Source: Phaeosaccion multiseriatum (lineage: Eukaryota; Ochrophyta, other classes). Taken from it: a stretch of 64,000 nucleotides of DNA. The translations under genes were made by a program, and so were the position numbers. Positions 23,306-35,127 of this stretch are shown one piece after another. The stretch spans positions 558,001 to 622,000 of the forward strand of contig OZ218950.1 of NCBI GenBank assembly GCA_965112735.1, in the 5' to 3' direction. Each line of letters opens with the position of its first letter. Position 1 is the first letter of the stretch. The notes beneath the pieces are model-generated. The model ran no database searches. It was not told where the DNA came from and saw nothing but the letters and a program-made list of their open reading frames with translations.

Positions 23306-23442
23306 TTAGCCGTCTTCCTCCTCCCCTTCCTCGTCCTCCTCCACCAGAGAAGCCTTACCCTTGCACACAGCGATGGCAACACTGTGCTTAATGTATTTGG
23401 GATCCAGGGTAATGGCATCAGGCACATTCAAGCTGGGGCAGA

Positions 23443-23500
<58 letters not shown>

Positions 23501-26303
23501 GAGATGTTCATTGACTGACACAGTTTTCAGTTTTTCAATAGATGGCAATGACGGTCAGAGGTTCAAAGCGGCGACTCACATCTCAGGGCGGATAACATCT
23601 CCGGGCCTCGTGTCGGTGATGTCCACCTGCAGCACCCGGGGAATCTCACTAGGGTTGATGGTGTTGAGCTGCAAGCAAGGGGAGGGAGGGAGGGATGGAG
23701 AGAGAGAGAGAGGGAGAGAGGGAGCGGGGCAGGGAGGGAGAGAGAGGGAGAGAGGGAGGGAGGCAGGGAGCGAGGGAGAGAGGGAGGGAGGGAGGGAGGG
23801 AGGGAGGGAGCGAGGGAGGGAGCGAGGGAGGCAGGGAGGGAGAGGGAGGGAAGGAGAGAGGGAGGGAGGGAGGGAGGGACGGACAGAGGGAGGGAGGGAG
23901 GCAAAGGAGGGTGGGCAGACGTGCAGTAAAGGGATTAGGCAGGGGTATACGCAGACCCACTAATACCCACACACACACACGCACACACACACGAGCACTC
24001 ACGTACACACACACATGCACATACACGCCTACACACGCACACGCACGCACACACACGCACACGCACATAAACACACACACACACGCACCGTGACTTCGAC
24101 CCTGCTGAGCATCTGCATCATGAAAGCCCCGCGCTTGATGGCCACGTTGTCCTCCTCCCCCACGAGGGCTATTGGGACCTTCAAACTCGTGCCCGTGCGT
24201 AGGCGCTTGAAGTTGCACTTGACCATGTTGCCCCAGGCGTCAAAAGTGCACTGGGTGGGTTGGGTTGAGTTGGGTTGGGTTGAGTTGGGTTGGGCTGGTT
24301 TGGTTGTCGGTTGGGTTGCCACACATACACGCACACGCACACACACACGCACTCGCAACGTGCACACACACTCAAACACGCACGCACACACTCACACAAT
24401 CACACACCCACACTCACTCACAAACACGCACACACATGCGCAGCTGTGCGCAAGGAGCGAAGAGAGCTGCGAAGTGGCATGATGACGTGAGGTAAGAGCA
24501 TCACATCGAGCAGAGGGCCCGGAGGGAGTGTGCCGGTAGGAGTGTGCGGCGGGGGATAGACAAGAGCAGAGAAGAGAAGAGAAGGGCAAGCACCAAGCAC
24601 CTGTATCTATGCGAAAGCCGTCGCCGCAATCCCATATTAAAGCCCCACGTCATCAAACGCTGCCCCCTTCCCCCTCCACTCCCCTCCCCGACCCGACTCC
24701 TCCTGAAAGGTGAAGGAGAAACATGAAAGCATCATACAGTGTTCTTACCTGCCATGGGAAGCAACGGACTACTTTGTCATGGCCCTTGAATTTCTGTTGC
24801 AATGTAGTACCAACATGGAAAGAGAGAGAGAGAGTGAGGGTATGCGCTTCTGGTGACGGTGGAGAGGAATCGAGCGAAAAAAAAGAGAAAACACATACAC
24901 CCGCACACACACACACGTACCAGGTCCAGCGGAACGTTCTCGAACGCATTCCTGTACTTCCTGAGCAGCTTATCGATCTCGAGTTGGTTGGCGCTGACGT
25001 ACATATCCCCGCCCACCCCTTTCTCATCCCTGCCAAGTATCACCCCAGGCACGAGCCATTCTGATGGGGAAGAGTAAGGGGAGAGAGGAGAAAGGCGGGA
25101 AGGGAGGGGCAGAAGGGTAGGGGGGGGGGGAGAGGAAAGGGGAAGCGGGGGGCAGGTGCGTTATTTGTTTCGTTGGTTGGTTGGTTGGTTGGTTGGTTGG
25201 TTGGTTCGTTGGTTCGTTGAAGACTGTGGTTGGGCCTCACGGGAAAAACGAGTCGGGGGCCCGGCGGAGCGCACACATTCACGCGTCCACTCCGAGAGAG
25301 AGAAAGAGGAGAGACACACAAACATAAATACACAAGCGTTCAACACATACACAAGAACACACACACACACACACACACACAGGCTCATGCAGGACCTCTG
25401 TACCCGTCCAGAGCTGAGGCTACTACCCATATGCCCCCGTCCAGGGAGGAGGGAGGAGCTGACCCACCTTTTCTTTGCTTCCATGCCGCGTACTTGCCCG
25501 TCTTTAGCCGCACCTGAGGGGAGGATGGGTGCACAGGAGAGAGGTCATCGTCAAAGGGGGCCAGGGGCTGGAGGGGGAGCAGACCGATGGGTACAAAGGC
25601 AACCCATGTGAGCCCAAGGCGTCTCCTCTTATACGTGAGAGGGGAAGAGAGAGCTTGCAACAGGGAGGAGGCGAGAGCAACAACTAGAGCAGTGGGGCGG
25701 GGGGGAGCTCGGTGCCTCCCTGCACATTCATTCCCCCACTCCTCACGCTCTTGGGAGCCAGCTTCACCTCGACACTCTATTAATAGCACATGCAAACCAT
25801 CGCAGTACAAACAGAAGAGGAGCCATCCTCACCTGTACTTCCAGCGAGTCTACTTCTTCCCGTGGCTCGACAAACTCGGGCTTCGGGCTGATGAAAGACG
25901 TATTGAGGTAGGCCGTATCATGTGCCCCTCGCCTCTGTGACGACATCCCGTGCCCGTGGCCTTGCCCTTGCCAGCGCTGCTGCTGAGACGCGACGAATCC
26001 AAAGCCGCTACGCCCATCGTATCCTCTATTGCAACCACTACTTCCTAAACTTCTACTATTGCATCCCGTCGAGCTGCTGTAGCTCCTCCTCTTACCACTG
26101 CTACTGCTGCTCTCAGCCGTCCTGGCTCCTCCTCCTCCTCCTCCTCCTCCTCCTCCTCCTCCTTCCGGTCTCTCTGGCGGGTGCACCCCCACTCTTTGAC
26201 CCACTTTTCGTCCTTCGCTACATGCGAGCGACCCAGAATGATTACCCCCTGCCAGAAAGGACCTGCCCAGGGTCAAGGCTGCTTGCTTGTTTCGTCCAAA
26301 CAT
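23306..26303 (-). CDS. Mitochondrial large-subunit ribosomal protein bL25
   Basis: Seven exons join in phase: 26303-25833, 25513-25468, 25060-24921, 24793-24749, 24250-24089, 23668-23580 and 23432-23306 (359 aa). The start is the ATG at 26303 ([20 protein letters not shown]), which gives a basic amphipathic leader of mitochondrial type. The mature part has the L25/TL5 pattern: [23 protein letters not shown], where bacterial L25 has its R..LR..GK.PGV.YG block, then [14 protein letters not shown] and FKRL. Next come [47 protein letters not shown] and [12 protein letters not shown]. The L25 domain binds 5S rRNA in bacteria. Bacterial TL5/CTC is about 200 aa, so the N-terminal 150 residues here are an extension, Gly/Ser-rich and variable. 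An organellar location is inferred, with plastid less likely because no signal peptide is seen. Confidence 0.85.
23451..23498. repeat. (GA)n microsatellite in bL25m intron 6
   Basis: About 24 GA units lie just upstream, in transcript sense, of exon 7, where the coding strand is CT-rich. They form an extended polypyrimidine tract before the CAG acceptor. Confidence 0.85.
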
Positions 26304-26695
26304 GAAGGCTGTGCCACAGGAAAATTGGGGAAAGGCTGTTGAGCGAGGCCTAATCCCGATCAGGACACCTTCCTGAAATAGCCCTTCTCGTGTGGTTCCT
26401 TTCTTCCCCTTGTATCTCTCTCTCTCCGTGGATGAGGATGCGGCCCACACGAAATCGTGAAGTGCCATCGTCATCCAGTGCCATCCGCATTCATTTTCAT
26501 TTTTTTTTTTGTGTGAAAATAGGCGAGTGATGATACAGCAGAAGAGGCAATAAAGCGGGGGGTAAATCAACTACAAATGAACTGTACTCAGTCCATGATG
26601 ACCTTATCGTAACCAAGTGACGTACTGTCCTCTGTAGATTAACCTTACATTCCTACGGTACGTCACCACAAGAATACCCCATTAACAGCGTCGCT
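26304..26695. promoter_or_regulatory. Intergenic region between bL25m and the CEP135-like gene
   Basis: These 392 bp hold the bL25m promoter and the 3' end of the CEP135-like gene. An inverted repeat pairs GTGACGTAC (26617-26625) with GTACGTCAC (26658-26666). Each half contains TGACGT, the core bound by bZIP factors. A run of T lies at 26501-26510. Confidence 0.4.
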
Positions 26696-28138
26696 CTACA
26701 CTCGATTCCCCCCCGCCCCCCCCCCGTCCTCCTCCTCCTCCTCCTCCTCACCCTCCCCCCCTGACCTCCCTCCCTCCTCCTCCCCCCCCTCCCTCTCCCC
26801 CCCCTCGTCCTCCTCCTCCTGCTGCTGTATCACCAACTGGTCTTCTCTTCGGTCGTATGCTTCCACGGAGGGCCCTACCGACTCGCCAATGTTGGTAGGG
26901 AGGAAGAGCGAGGACTCCACTCCCAACAAGCTTCCTCGTCGAGGAGCCGATGATAAAGGAGGCCCCTCCGCCTCACGCCCTCTCTCTCCCCTCTCCTCTC
27001 CCCCTTCCTCTCTCCCTCCTCCTCCTCCTCGTCCTCGTCCTCTTCCTCCTCCTCCTCCTCCTTCTCCTCCCCCCCCTCCTGCTGTATCACCAACGCCCCC
27101 CCCGAGGCCAGAGGGCAAGTAGCCTATGCTGTCTCCCTCTGAGTACGAGGCGGATGACGCTCGAGAGCTCATAAGCTCCTGATGGGGAGGATGTCACAAA
27201 TGGCGAGGGAGGCAAGCGATCAGTCACAGTGGCCAGAAGCGCGCAGAGCACCAACATGAGACAGGCGTTGCCTTTCCTATCCTCTCCTCTCCTCTCCTCT
27301 CCTCTCCTTTGGCCCTTACTCTCCGCTCCTATTAAGGCAGTAAAATTCCTCCCTCTCCCCTCCGCTTCCCTCTCCCTTCTCCCCTCATCTCCCTCGCCTC
27401 CCCTCTCCTCCTTGCTTGCATTGACACGCCACCACTCCCTTTATTTATCCCTGTATCATCAACACGCTTACATTGTTGAGTCGCATGATGGAGCTCTCCA
27501 GCGTCCTCTTCTCCGCCGACAAGTGCTTCAGCTCGGAGCCTGTCAGGGAAGGCGGGGAGGGGGGTCCGGGGCAGTGTCAGGACTAAGAGAGAGTCAGGAA
27601 GGGAGGACAGTGTGTGTGTGCAAAGAGAGAGAGAGAGAGTTTCATGACACAGAGAGAGTGTGTGCGTGCGTCAGGACAGAGAGAGATTGTGTCAGGGCAG
27701 AAAGAGAGAGTGTCAGGATAGAAACTCTGCGTGTGTCAGGACAGATTTCCCATTTCCCGTATGCCTGCCCATACGCCCGCCCATATGCCTGCCCCACTCA
27801 CCCAAGCCAGCCTCTTTCACCCTTTGGGCCTCAATGAGTTGCTCCAACCCCGCCCCGTGGCGCCTCTCTTGCTCCAGGATGCGCTGAGTGGAGTCGCGCT
27901 CCTGAAGCAGTTGGTGATACAAGGGGACACACAGAGGGGCAAGGGGTATACACAGGGTCGGTGTGGGAGTTGGTGATACGGCAGACAACAGCAAGAAGGA
28001 GGAGAGATGGACGACCAGATCCATTCGAAGGAGAGAGAGGGGGGTTAGGGGTGGGTGGGTGGAAGGGAGGAAGGCGATGGTAAGGAGGTGGTCTGTGTAC
28101 AGCACACGGACTAACAAAAGGAGCAGTAGCAGCAGCCC

Positions 28139-28185
<47 letters not shown>

Positions 28186-31100
28186 GCTCCGCGACGTTTA
28201 GCCTGGCCTGAAGGTGCTGAACGTCCTCCATGGCTTTGGTGGAGCTTCCCGTCTGCGCCTTCACCCTCTCAACCAGCGTGGCCACGTACTGCGCTCATTG
28301 ATCAATCATTGTTCAAGTGGGGCATGGCATGGGATGGATGGCAGTGGATGGTTGTGGATGGTTGGGGGTCGTTGCGGATGGCAGCGGATGGCAGTGTGGA
28401 CATCGATCTCTCTAAACGAAGTTGTGGTCCCCCCCTCCCCTCCCCTCCTCCCCCCACCCTTGCTCTCTCGCTCCTCTTCTGCCTCCCCCCCCCCACTCTC
28501 TCTCGCTCTTTCTCTCTCTCGCTCTTTCTCTCTCACCCTCCCCTACCTGTCTCTGGCTGACCATTCCCTGCTTGAGATGCGTGTTGTCCGCTTGCAACGC
28601 CTCGAGTCTCCTCGACGCCTGCTGCAGCTGAGCTGAGAGCCCCTCCGTTTGCCGCTGAGAGGGGAGGGGGAGGGGAGAAGAGAGAGAGAGAGAGAGGGAC
28701 AAGAAGGGGGGCAGGGAGAGGCAGAGGGAGAGAGAGCACGAGAGGTAGTGGCAGAGCGAGAGAGAGGGGGGAAGGCGAGGGGGGCATGTTGAGAACGAAT
28801 GAGCTGCGAAGGAACACATTACGGCACCGTGGGGGGGCTCCCAACCCCAAAGGACAAACGATCTATGAAGCTGAAACTGGACACTGCCCCTTCTCCAATG
28901 GATGGAATGATGTACCTGCAAGTGTCCAATATCAGCACTTTTCCTCTGAAGCTCTGCCTCCGCCCCCCTGAGGCTCGCCCCCATCTGCGCGATTGCCGCC
29001 TCCTTGCTCGCCAGCAGGGAGGAGAGGCGCTTACGAGTGTCTGACAGGTCACCCACAGCCACCTCCACTCTGTAGGGGGAGGGATGGCAAGGGATGGCAG
29101 GGGATGGCAGGGGATGGCAGGGGATGGGTTGGTGGTGGATGGGCGGTTAGGGAGTTATGGGCAGTACACCCACTTCCACCCATCCACCCACCCACCCACA
29201 TACACACATAGACACACATGCACACACCTCTTCTTCTCCTCAAAGAGCGCCCTGTAGGTGGCCAGGACGTCGTCTCTCTCCATCCTCGCTGCTCGAGCCT
29301 CTTGCACCGCCGCTGCTCCTTCGTCACTCAGCTGGAGCACCTCCTTGCGCAGCCTAAGGCCATTCATTCATTCATTCATTCATTCAATGCATGCATGGTG
29401 GTCCGGAGCAGGCGGGGACGACAGGAAGGCAGCCCATGGTCGTAGGTCGTGGAAAGTAGCTGGTGTCAGATGTCAGGTGTCAGGGGTAGCACTTTGCAGT
29501 GTTGCGTTGTTGCATGGGTCAAGGCCAGGCCGCAGGGGACACATGGGTTGATGGGTTGGGGTATGCAAGCAAGCGGTAGAGGAGCGTATCCTCCTTCCCT
29601 CCTTCCTTCTCTCCCCATACACCTCCACACCCCTTGCCTCACCGCTCCTTGTCGGCGAGGACATGTGTGTTGTGCCCAGTGAGTGCCTGATTCTCCCTCT
29701 GCATTGCCTCCATGTCTTCCGCTGCCGCTCTGCGTGTGTGTGTACGTGTGTGTGTGCGTGTGTGTGTGTGTGCGTACGTGTGTGTGCGTATGTGCGTGTA
29801 TGTGCGAGAGTGTGTGTATGTGTGTTTGCAGGGGAGGAACGGCAGTAAATGGCCGTCAGTTTCAGTCTTAGTATCCAGAGTTCACCAAGGGGTGATGGCA
29901 GCGGAGAGGGGAAACAGTTAAGCAGAGGATTGATTGAAGAGAGTATGTTCAGAGCAAGGTGAACAAAGCCACATCCTTCCCCCAACCCCGTCCCCCCCCT
30001 GCCCTCTCTCCTCTCCCTCTCCCTCCTCCTCCTCCTCCTCCTCCCACTGTACCACCAACGCCTATACCATACCCACCTGAGCTCCCTCTCCTTCGCATCG
30101 TAAGCCGCCACGAGGTCCCTCTCGTTGCCCCTGGCGTTTCGGATCTGTTGCTGCTGTATCACCAACTGCTCCTGTGCGTGACTCAGAGACGCTGCCGTGC
30201 GAGAGGCCGCATCGGTCAAGTCACGCACACGCACCTGAGAGAGGTCGGGGGTCGAGATTATTTATCGGGGTCGAGATTTGGGGTCGGGGGTGGAGGTTGG
30301 GGTGCCTTGCATGCGTGTGTGTATGCGTGCGTGGGCAACTTATGACTGCCTGCCTGCCTCCCTGCCTGCCTCCCTGCCTGCCTTCCTCCCTGCCTGTCTG
30401 CCTCCCTGCCTGCCTTCCTCCCTGCCTGCCCGCCTCCCTGCCTGCCTGTCCGACTGTCTGCCCGCCTGACTGACTGAATGACTGAGTGACTGACTGACTG
30501 AGTGACTAATGACCGACTGTGCCTGCCTGCCTGACTGACTGACACCAAGTACTGATTGACATCAAGTGCTGACGAACCTCGGCCTCCGCGAGCTTGTCTC
30601 TCCACTTGGCTTCCTCCTCCCGCTTGGCCGACAGAGCCTCGTTGCGCTCGTCCAGTTGCTCCTGTCAAGCACATCACGGGTGTCAGGACAAAGGGTGTCA
30701 GGACAAAGGGCGTCAGGACAAAGGGTTTCAGTTTAGTGTGGTTTGCAAACTCCCTTGCTATCTATCCACAGTTTGAGTTTCAGTGCTAACCTGCGCAGTG
30801 TCCCTCTCCTCGTCCACTCTCCGCAGTGCTTCCTTGAGGCGCTCCATCTAACCCGGGGGGATGGGATGGATCCCAGGGGGGGGGGGGAGGGGGGCGAGGC
30901 GAAGGGGGCCAGGAACATAAATAGATTGGTGAGAGCAGTAAGTATATCACGTCCTCCCTCCCTTCCTCCCTCCCTCGCTCCCTCCCCATCTCCCTCCCTC
31001 GCTCCCTCCCTCCCGCCCTCGCTCCCTCCCTCCCCATCTCCCTCCCTCCCACTCTCCCTCCCTCCCTCCCTCGCTCGCTCCCTCCCCATCTCGCTCCCTC

Positions 31101-34100
31101 CCTCCTTGCCTCCCTCCCTCCCTGCTTCCCTCCGTCCCTCCCTCCCTCCTTCCCTCCGTCCCTCCCTCCCTCCCTCCCTCCTTCTTCCTCGTACCTCCCC
31201 GCGTACATCCCGTACTTCTCTCTGGTAGGCTTGCCCCTCTGCCTCTGCTGCCCCTGCCCTCTCCTCCGCCAGCCCGAGTTGCTGCAGCGCGGCGTCGAGT
31301 CTGTGTTGTGGGGAATTCAGGTATTCAGTCATTGAGCGTGAAAGGGGAGGGGGGGAAGGAGAGGGAGAGGGCGAGAGGAGGGAGAGGGGAAGGTGAGGGG
31401 GATAGTAAGAGGCAGAGAGAGAGAGTAGGGGAGGGGAAGCAGGTCTCGCGACTTTCCTCTCTATTGATCCATCCATCCGTCCATCCATCCATCCATGCTT
31501 GTGACATACCTGCTCCTGACAGCGACAGTGCCGTCCTCGACCCCTTTGGTGATGCTGCGAAGCGTCTTGAGCTCTCCCTCCTGTTGGGGGGCGGTCATGT
31601 ATCAATTTCAGTGTGTTGGCCCACCAACAGCACCATACGGCACCCGGTGCAGTGGCAGGGCAAGAGCAGCAACAACAGCGGTTGGTGATACGATACACAG
31701 CAGTAACGGCATGAGCAGGTGTGAGGGTCGAGGAGGGTGGGCCCACACGGGGACACGAGGACAAACAGACAGGGCAGACAGAGCCCAGACAGAAAGCAGG
31801 CCCAGCCCTCAGCAAGCTCTGAAAGACAACTGACAGTTGACAACTGCCACACACTGGTGGATGAATGCCCAACATGCTTACCTTCTCCAGCAGGCTCTTC
31901 CTGGCGTCGGTGAGCGCCGCTTCCACTGCGGCTGTGGCGGTCTGCTCTCGGTTGGAGCGCTCTCTAGCCCTGCCAGGGATGAAGGGAGGGAAGGAGGGAA
32001 GGAGGGAGAGAATGACCGCATGACCAGCTGCTGCGTCCAACCCCATGGCCGGATAACCAACTGCAGCACCACTGAAAACTACCAGCAAGTGCCCCCCCCC
32101 CCCTAACTCATCCATCCATTGCCATCCCTCCTCACCTGCCAAGCTCCGCCTCCAACTCGGACACATTGGCTCTGAGCACCGCCCCCACGGCCCTGAGCTT
32201 TGCACCCTCCTCTTGAGCGGCGCCCTCCCTCGCCCTCACCGCATGGAGCTCCTCCTCGAGACGGCCTGTCTGCTTGAGGGCCTCATCTGTGGAGGAGGAA
32301 TGGTTGCATGTGTGTGTGTTGTGGGTGTGTGTGTGAATGTGCATGTGTGCGTGTTTGTTTGTGTGTGTGTGTGGGTGGGTGGATGTATATGTGTGTGTTT
32401 GTGTGTGCGCGTGCGTGCGCGCAACTTGCCCGTGTAAGGCGCAGACCGCACACTCTTTATATCAACGGACAAGCCTGACTCCCTCCCCCCCTCCTCCGAC
32501 TCCCATCCACTACCATCCACTGCCATTCATCCCTAACTCACTCACTCACTCACTCACTCACTCACTCACTCACTCACTCACTCACTCACTCACTCACTCA
32601 CTCACTCACTCACTCACCCAGGCGCCTTGACTCCTCGGCCAGTCTGTTCTCCGCGGCTTCAGCGACGGCCCTCAGCCTCTGCACGGTCCGCTCACGGTCC
32701 ATCGCCTGAGTCATAAGATAACAAGGTAGCGTTAGCAAGACAGTCCGTCATGCTGATTTGTCAGTCCAAACACAAACAAAATAGCACGGCACCTCACACA
32801 GCAGCGGAAGGGAAAGAGGTGCAGTACTTCAACAGTGCACGACAGCGCTTCACAGCTCCGGTCCATTTCCCTCCACTGCCATCCCCTTTCCCTCCCTTCC
32901 CCCCTCCGTTGATTGCCATCCCCGACCCATCCCCGTTAACTGCCATCCCATCCTCTTACCTCTGCCCTAAGGTGCCCCTCCCCCTCAGCTCTGGCAACTG
33001 CCTCCATGGTCATGGCCCCTCCCTGCCGCTGAAGCTCCAGAACCTCCTCTTGCAGGCGCCGCTTGTCCGCCTATACCATCAATTGCCATCCATTGCCATC
33101 CATTTGCATGGAGGGAGATAAGGGCAAGGGAGAGGTCAGAAGGGGACAGTGAAGGAGGAGGATGGCAGATAGATGCAGCTTCTCTCCTCTCTTCACTCTT
33201 CTCACAAGGCCTTACAAAAGGCTTACGTACGGCTAACGTACGGCTTACGTACGTACCTTGAGGTGCTCAACATCCCTCTCTCTCGCGGCCAGCGCCTCCC
33301 CCAAATGGCGACGCTGCTGCATTGCTTGCTCTCCTCCCTCCTCCATGACCGCCTCTCTCTGCCCCATGCTGCCCAGCCGCTGCCAGGCCTCGTCTCTTTC
33401 CTTCTCCAGCTGTTTCACCAACTGCTCCTGCTTCTGTATCACCAACTGCTGCTGTCTCGCCTCCTCCATCTGTTGCTGCTGCCATCCACTGCCATCCCCG
33501 CCCTCATCTCTTGCGTTGGCCAAGCGCTGCTCTAGATGAGCGATGGACTTGAGGCGGGACGCGGACGTGAGCTCCAGATCGGAAATCTTGATTCAGAGAG
33601 CAGCGTGTCAGGACGAGTGAGGGACGAGGGACGAGGGTAGTGTTCAGTCAGTCAGAAGCGATGGCACCAACCACCTACACTATCCACGTACCCACGTACC
33701 CACCCACCCATTGACTTACTACCCACCCACCCATTGACATCTACCCACCCCCTGACTTACTACCCACTGACTTACTACTCACCTGCTCCAGCAGTCCCTT
33801 GGCCCTCCTCTCGGCCTCCTGCCTGTCCTTGTCCGCCTCATGTCGAACCTTAAGCTCCTCCTGCCCTGCTCTGAACAGCAACCCCTCAAGACGCAACACC
33901 TCCTCCTGGAGGGACATGGCCTCCTTCATAGAGGCAGAGGAGGAGCTGCTGCTGCTGCTGCCGGTGCCTTCTGCTGTATCACCAACTGCTGTGGATGATG
34001 CTGCTGTTGTTGTCGCCGCCTGCCGCTCCAGCAAGGCCATGAGGCGCCCCCTCTCCTCCGTCAGGGCCAGCACCTGAGGGGCGGGGGGGGGGGGGGTGAT

Positions 34101-34538
34101 GAGAAAGTGGAGAGAGAGGGAGTGAGAGAGAGAGGGAGGGAGAGAGAGGGAGAGAGGAGAAGATAGAGAGGGAAAGAGAGAGAGAGAGACAGAGATGGAG
34201 AGAGAGAAACAGAGAAAGAGACAAACCCACAGAGACACCCACCCACCTATCCACCCATCTATCTATCGATCCCTCAACCCTCACCTCTGCTTGGCAGGTG
34301 TCGAGAGCGCTCCTGAGCTGCTCCTCCCTCTCTGCCGCTTGCCGTAGAGTACCTTCTGCCCTTTCCCTCTTCTGTGCCTCGTCCCTCCCCTGCTGCACAA
34401 GGTCGTCAATCACCTCCCTCTGAAGCTCACTGTTGCGTTGAAGAGAAGCCGCCTCCCCACGAGCCTGAGTGGCCTAGTTATGGTTAGGATGACAGGCAGA
34501 CAGAGAGACACACACACAGACAGGATGACAGGCAGACA

Positions 34539-34623
<85 letters not shown>

Positions 34624-35089
34624 CCAAGATAAAATAGACAAGTCAGATAAAGATAAAAAATAAGGATAAGGTAAGATCAGACGGGATGAGATCAGGGTCC
34701 CCGTTACTGAGTGCTATAGGCTGCCCCCCCCTCCCCCCCAGTGCTGCACTGTATGTATACGCATGTATACGTATGTAAGTATACGTACAGCTTGTTGTGC
34801 CTCTTCAGCCGTTCCGAGGGCTTCTCCAAGGGCCCCGGCGGTGTCCTCTGTTTCCCGCACCTGAGAGCGATGGATGGCAGTGGATGTGGGGGGGGGAGAT
34901 GGCAGCGGATGGATGATGGGGGTTGTGTGAGTGGTGCAGAGAGACGGGGGGAGAAGAGGGAAGGCCTAAGAGGCGGGCATATGAGGAGAGAAGGGCAGGC
35001 CCAAGGGGCACGCGGATGAGGCGACTCACTCCTACTGCCACTGGGGCTCGAGAGAAGCCCTTCGCCCCCATCGGTCGGAAAACACACAC

Positions 35090-35127
<38 letters not shown>

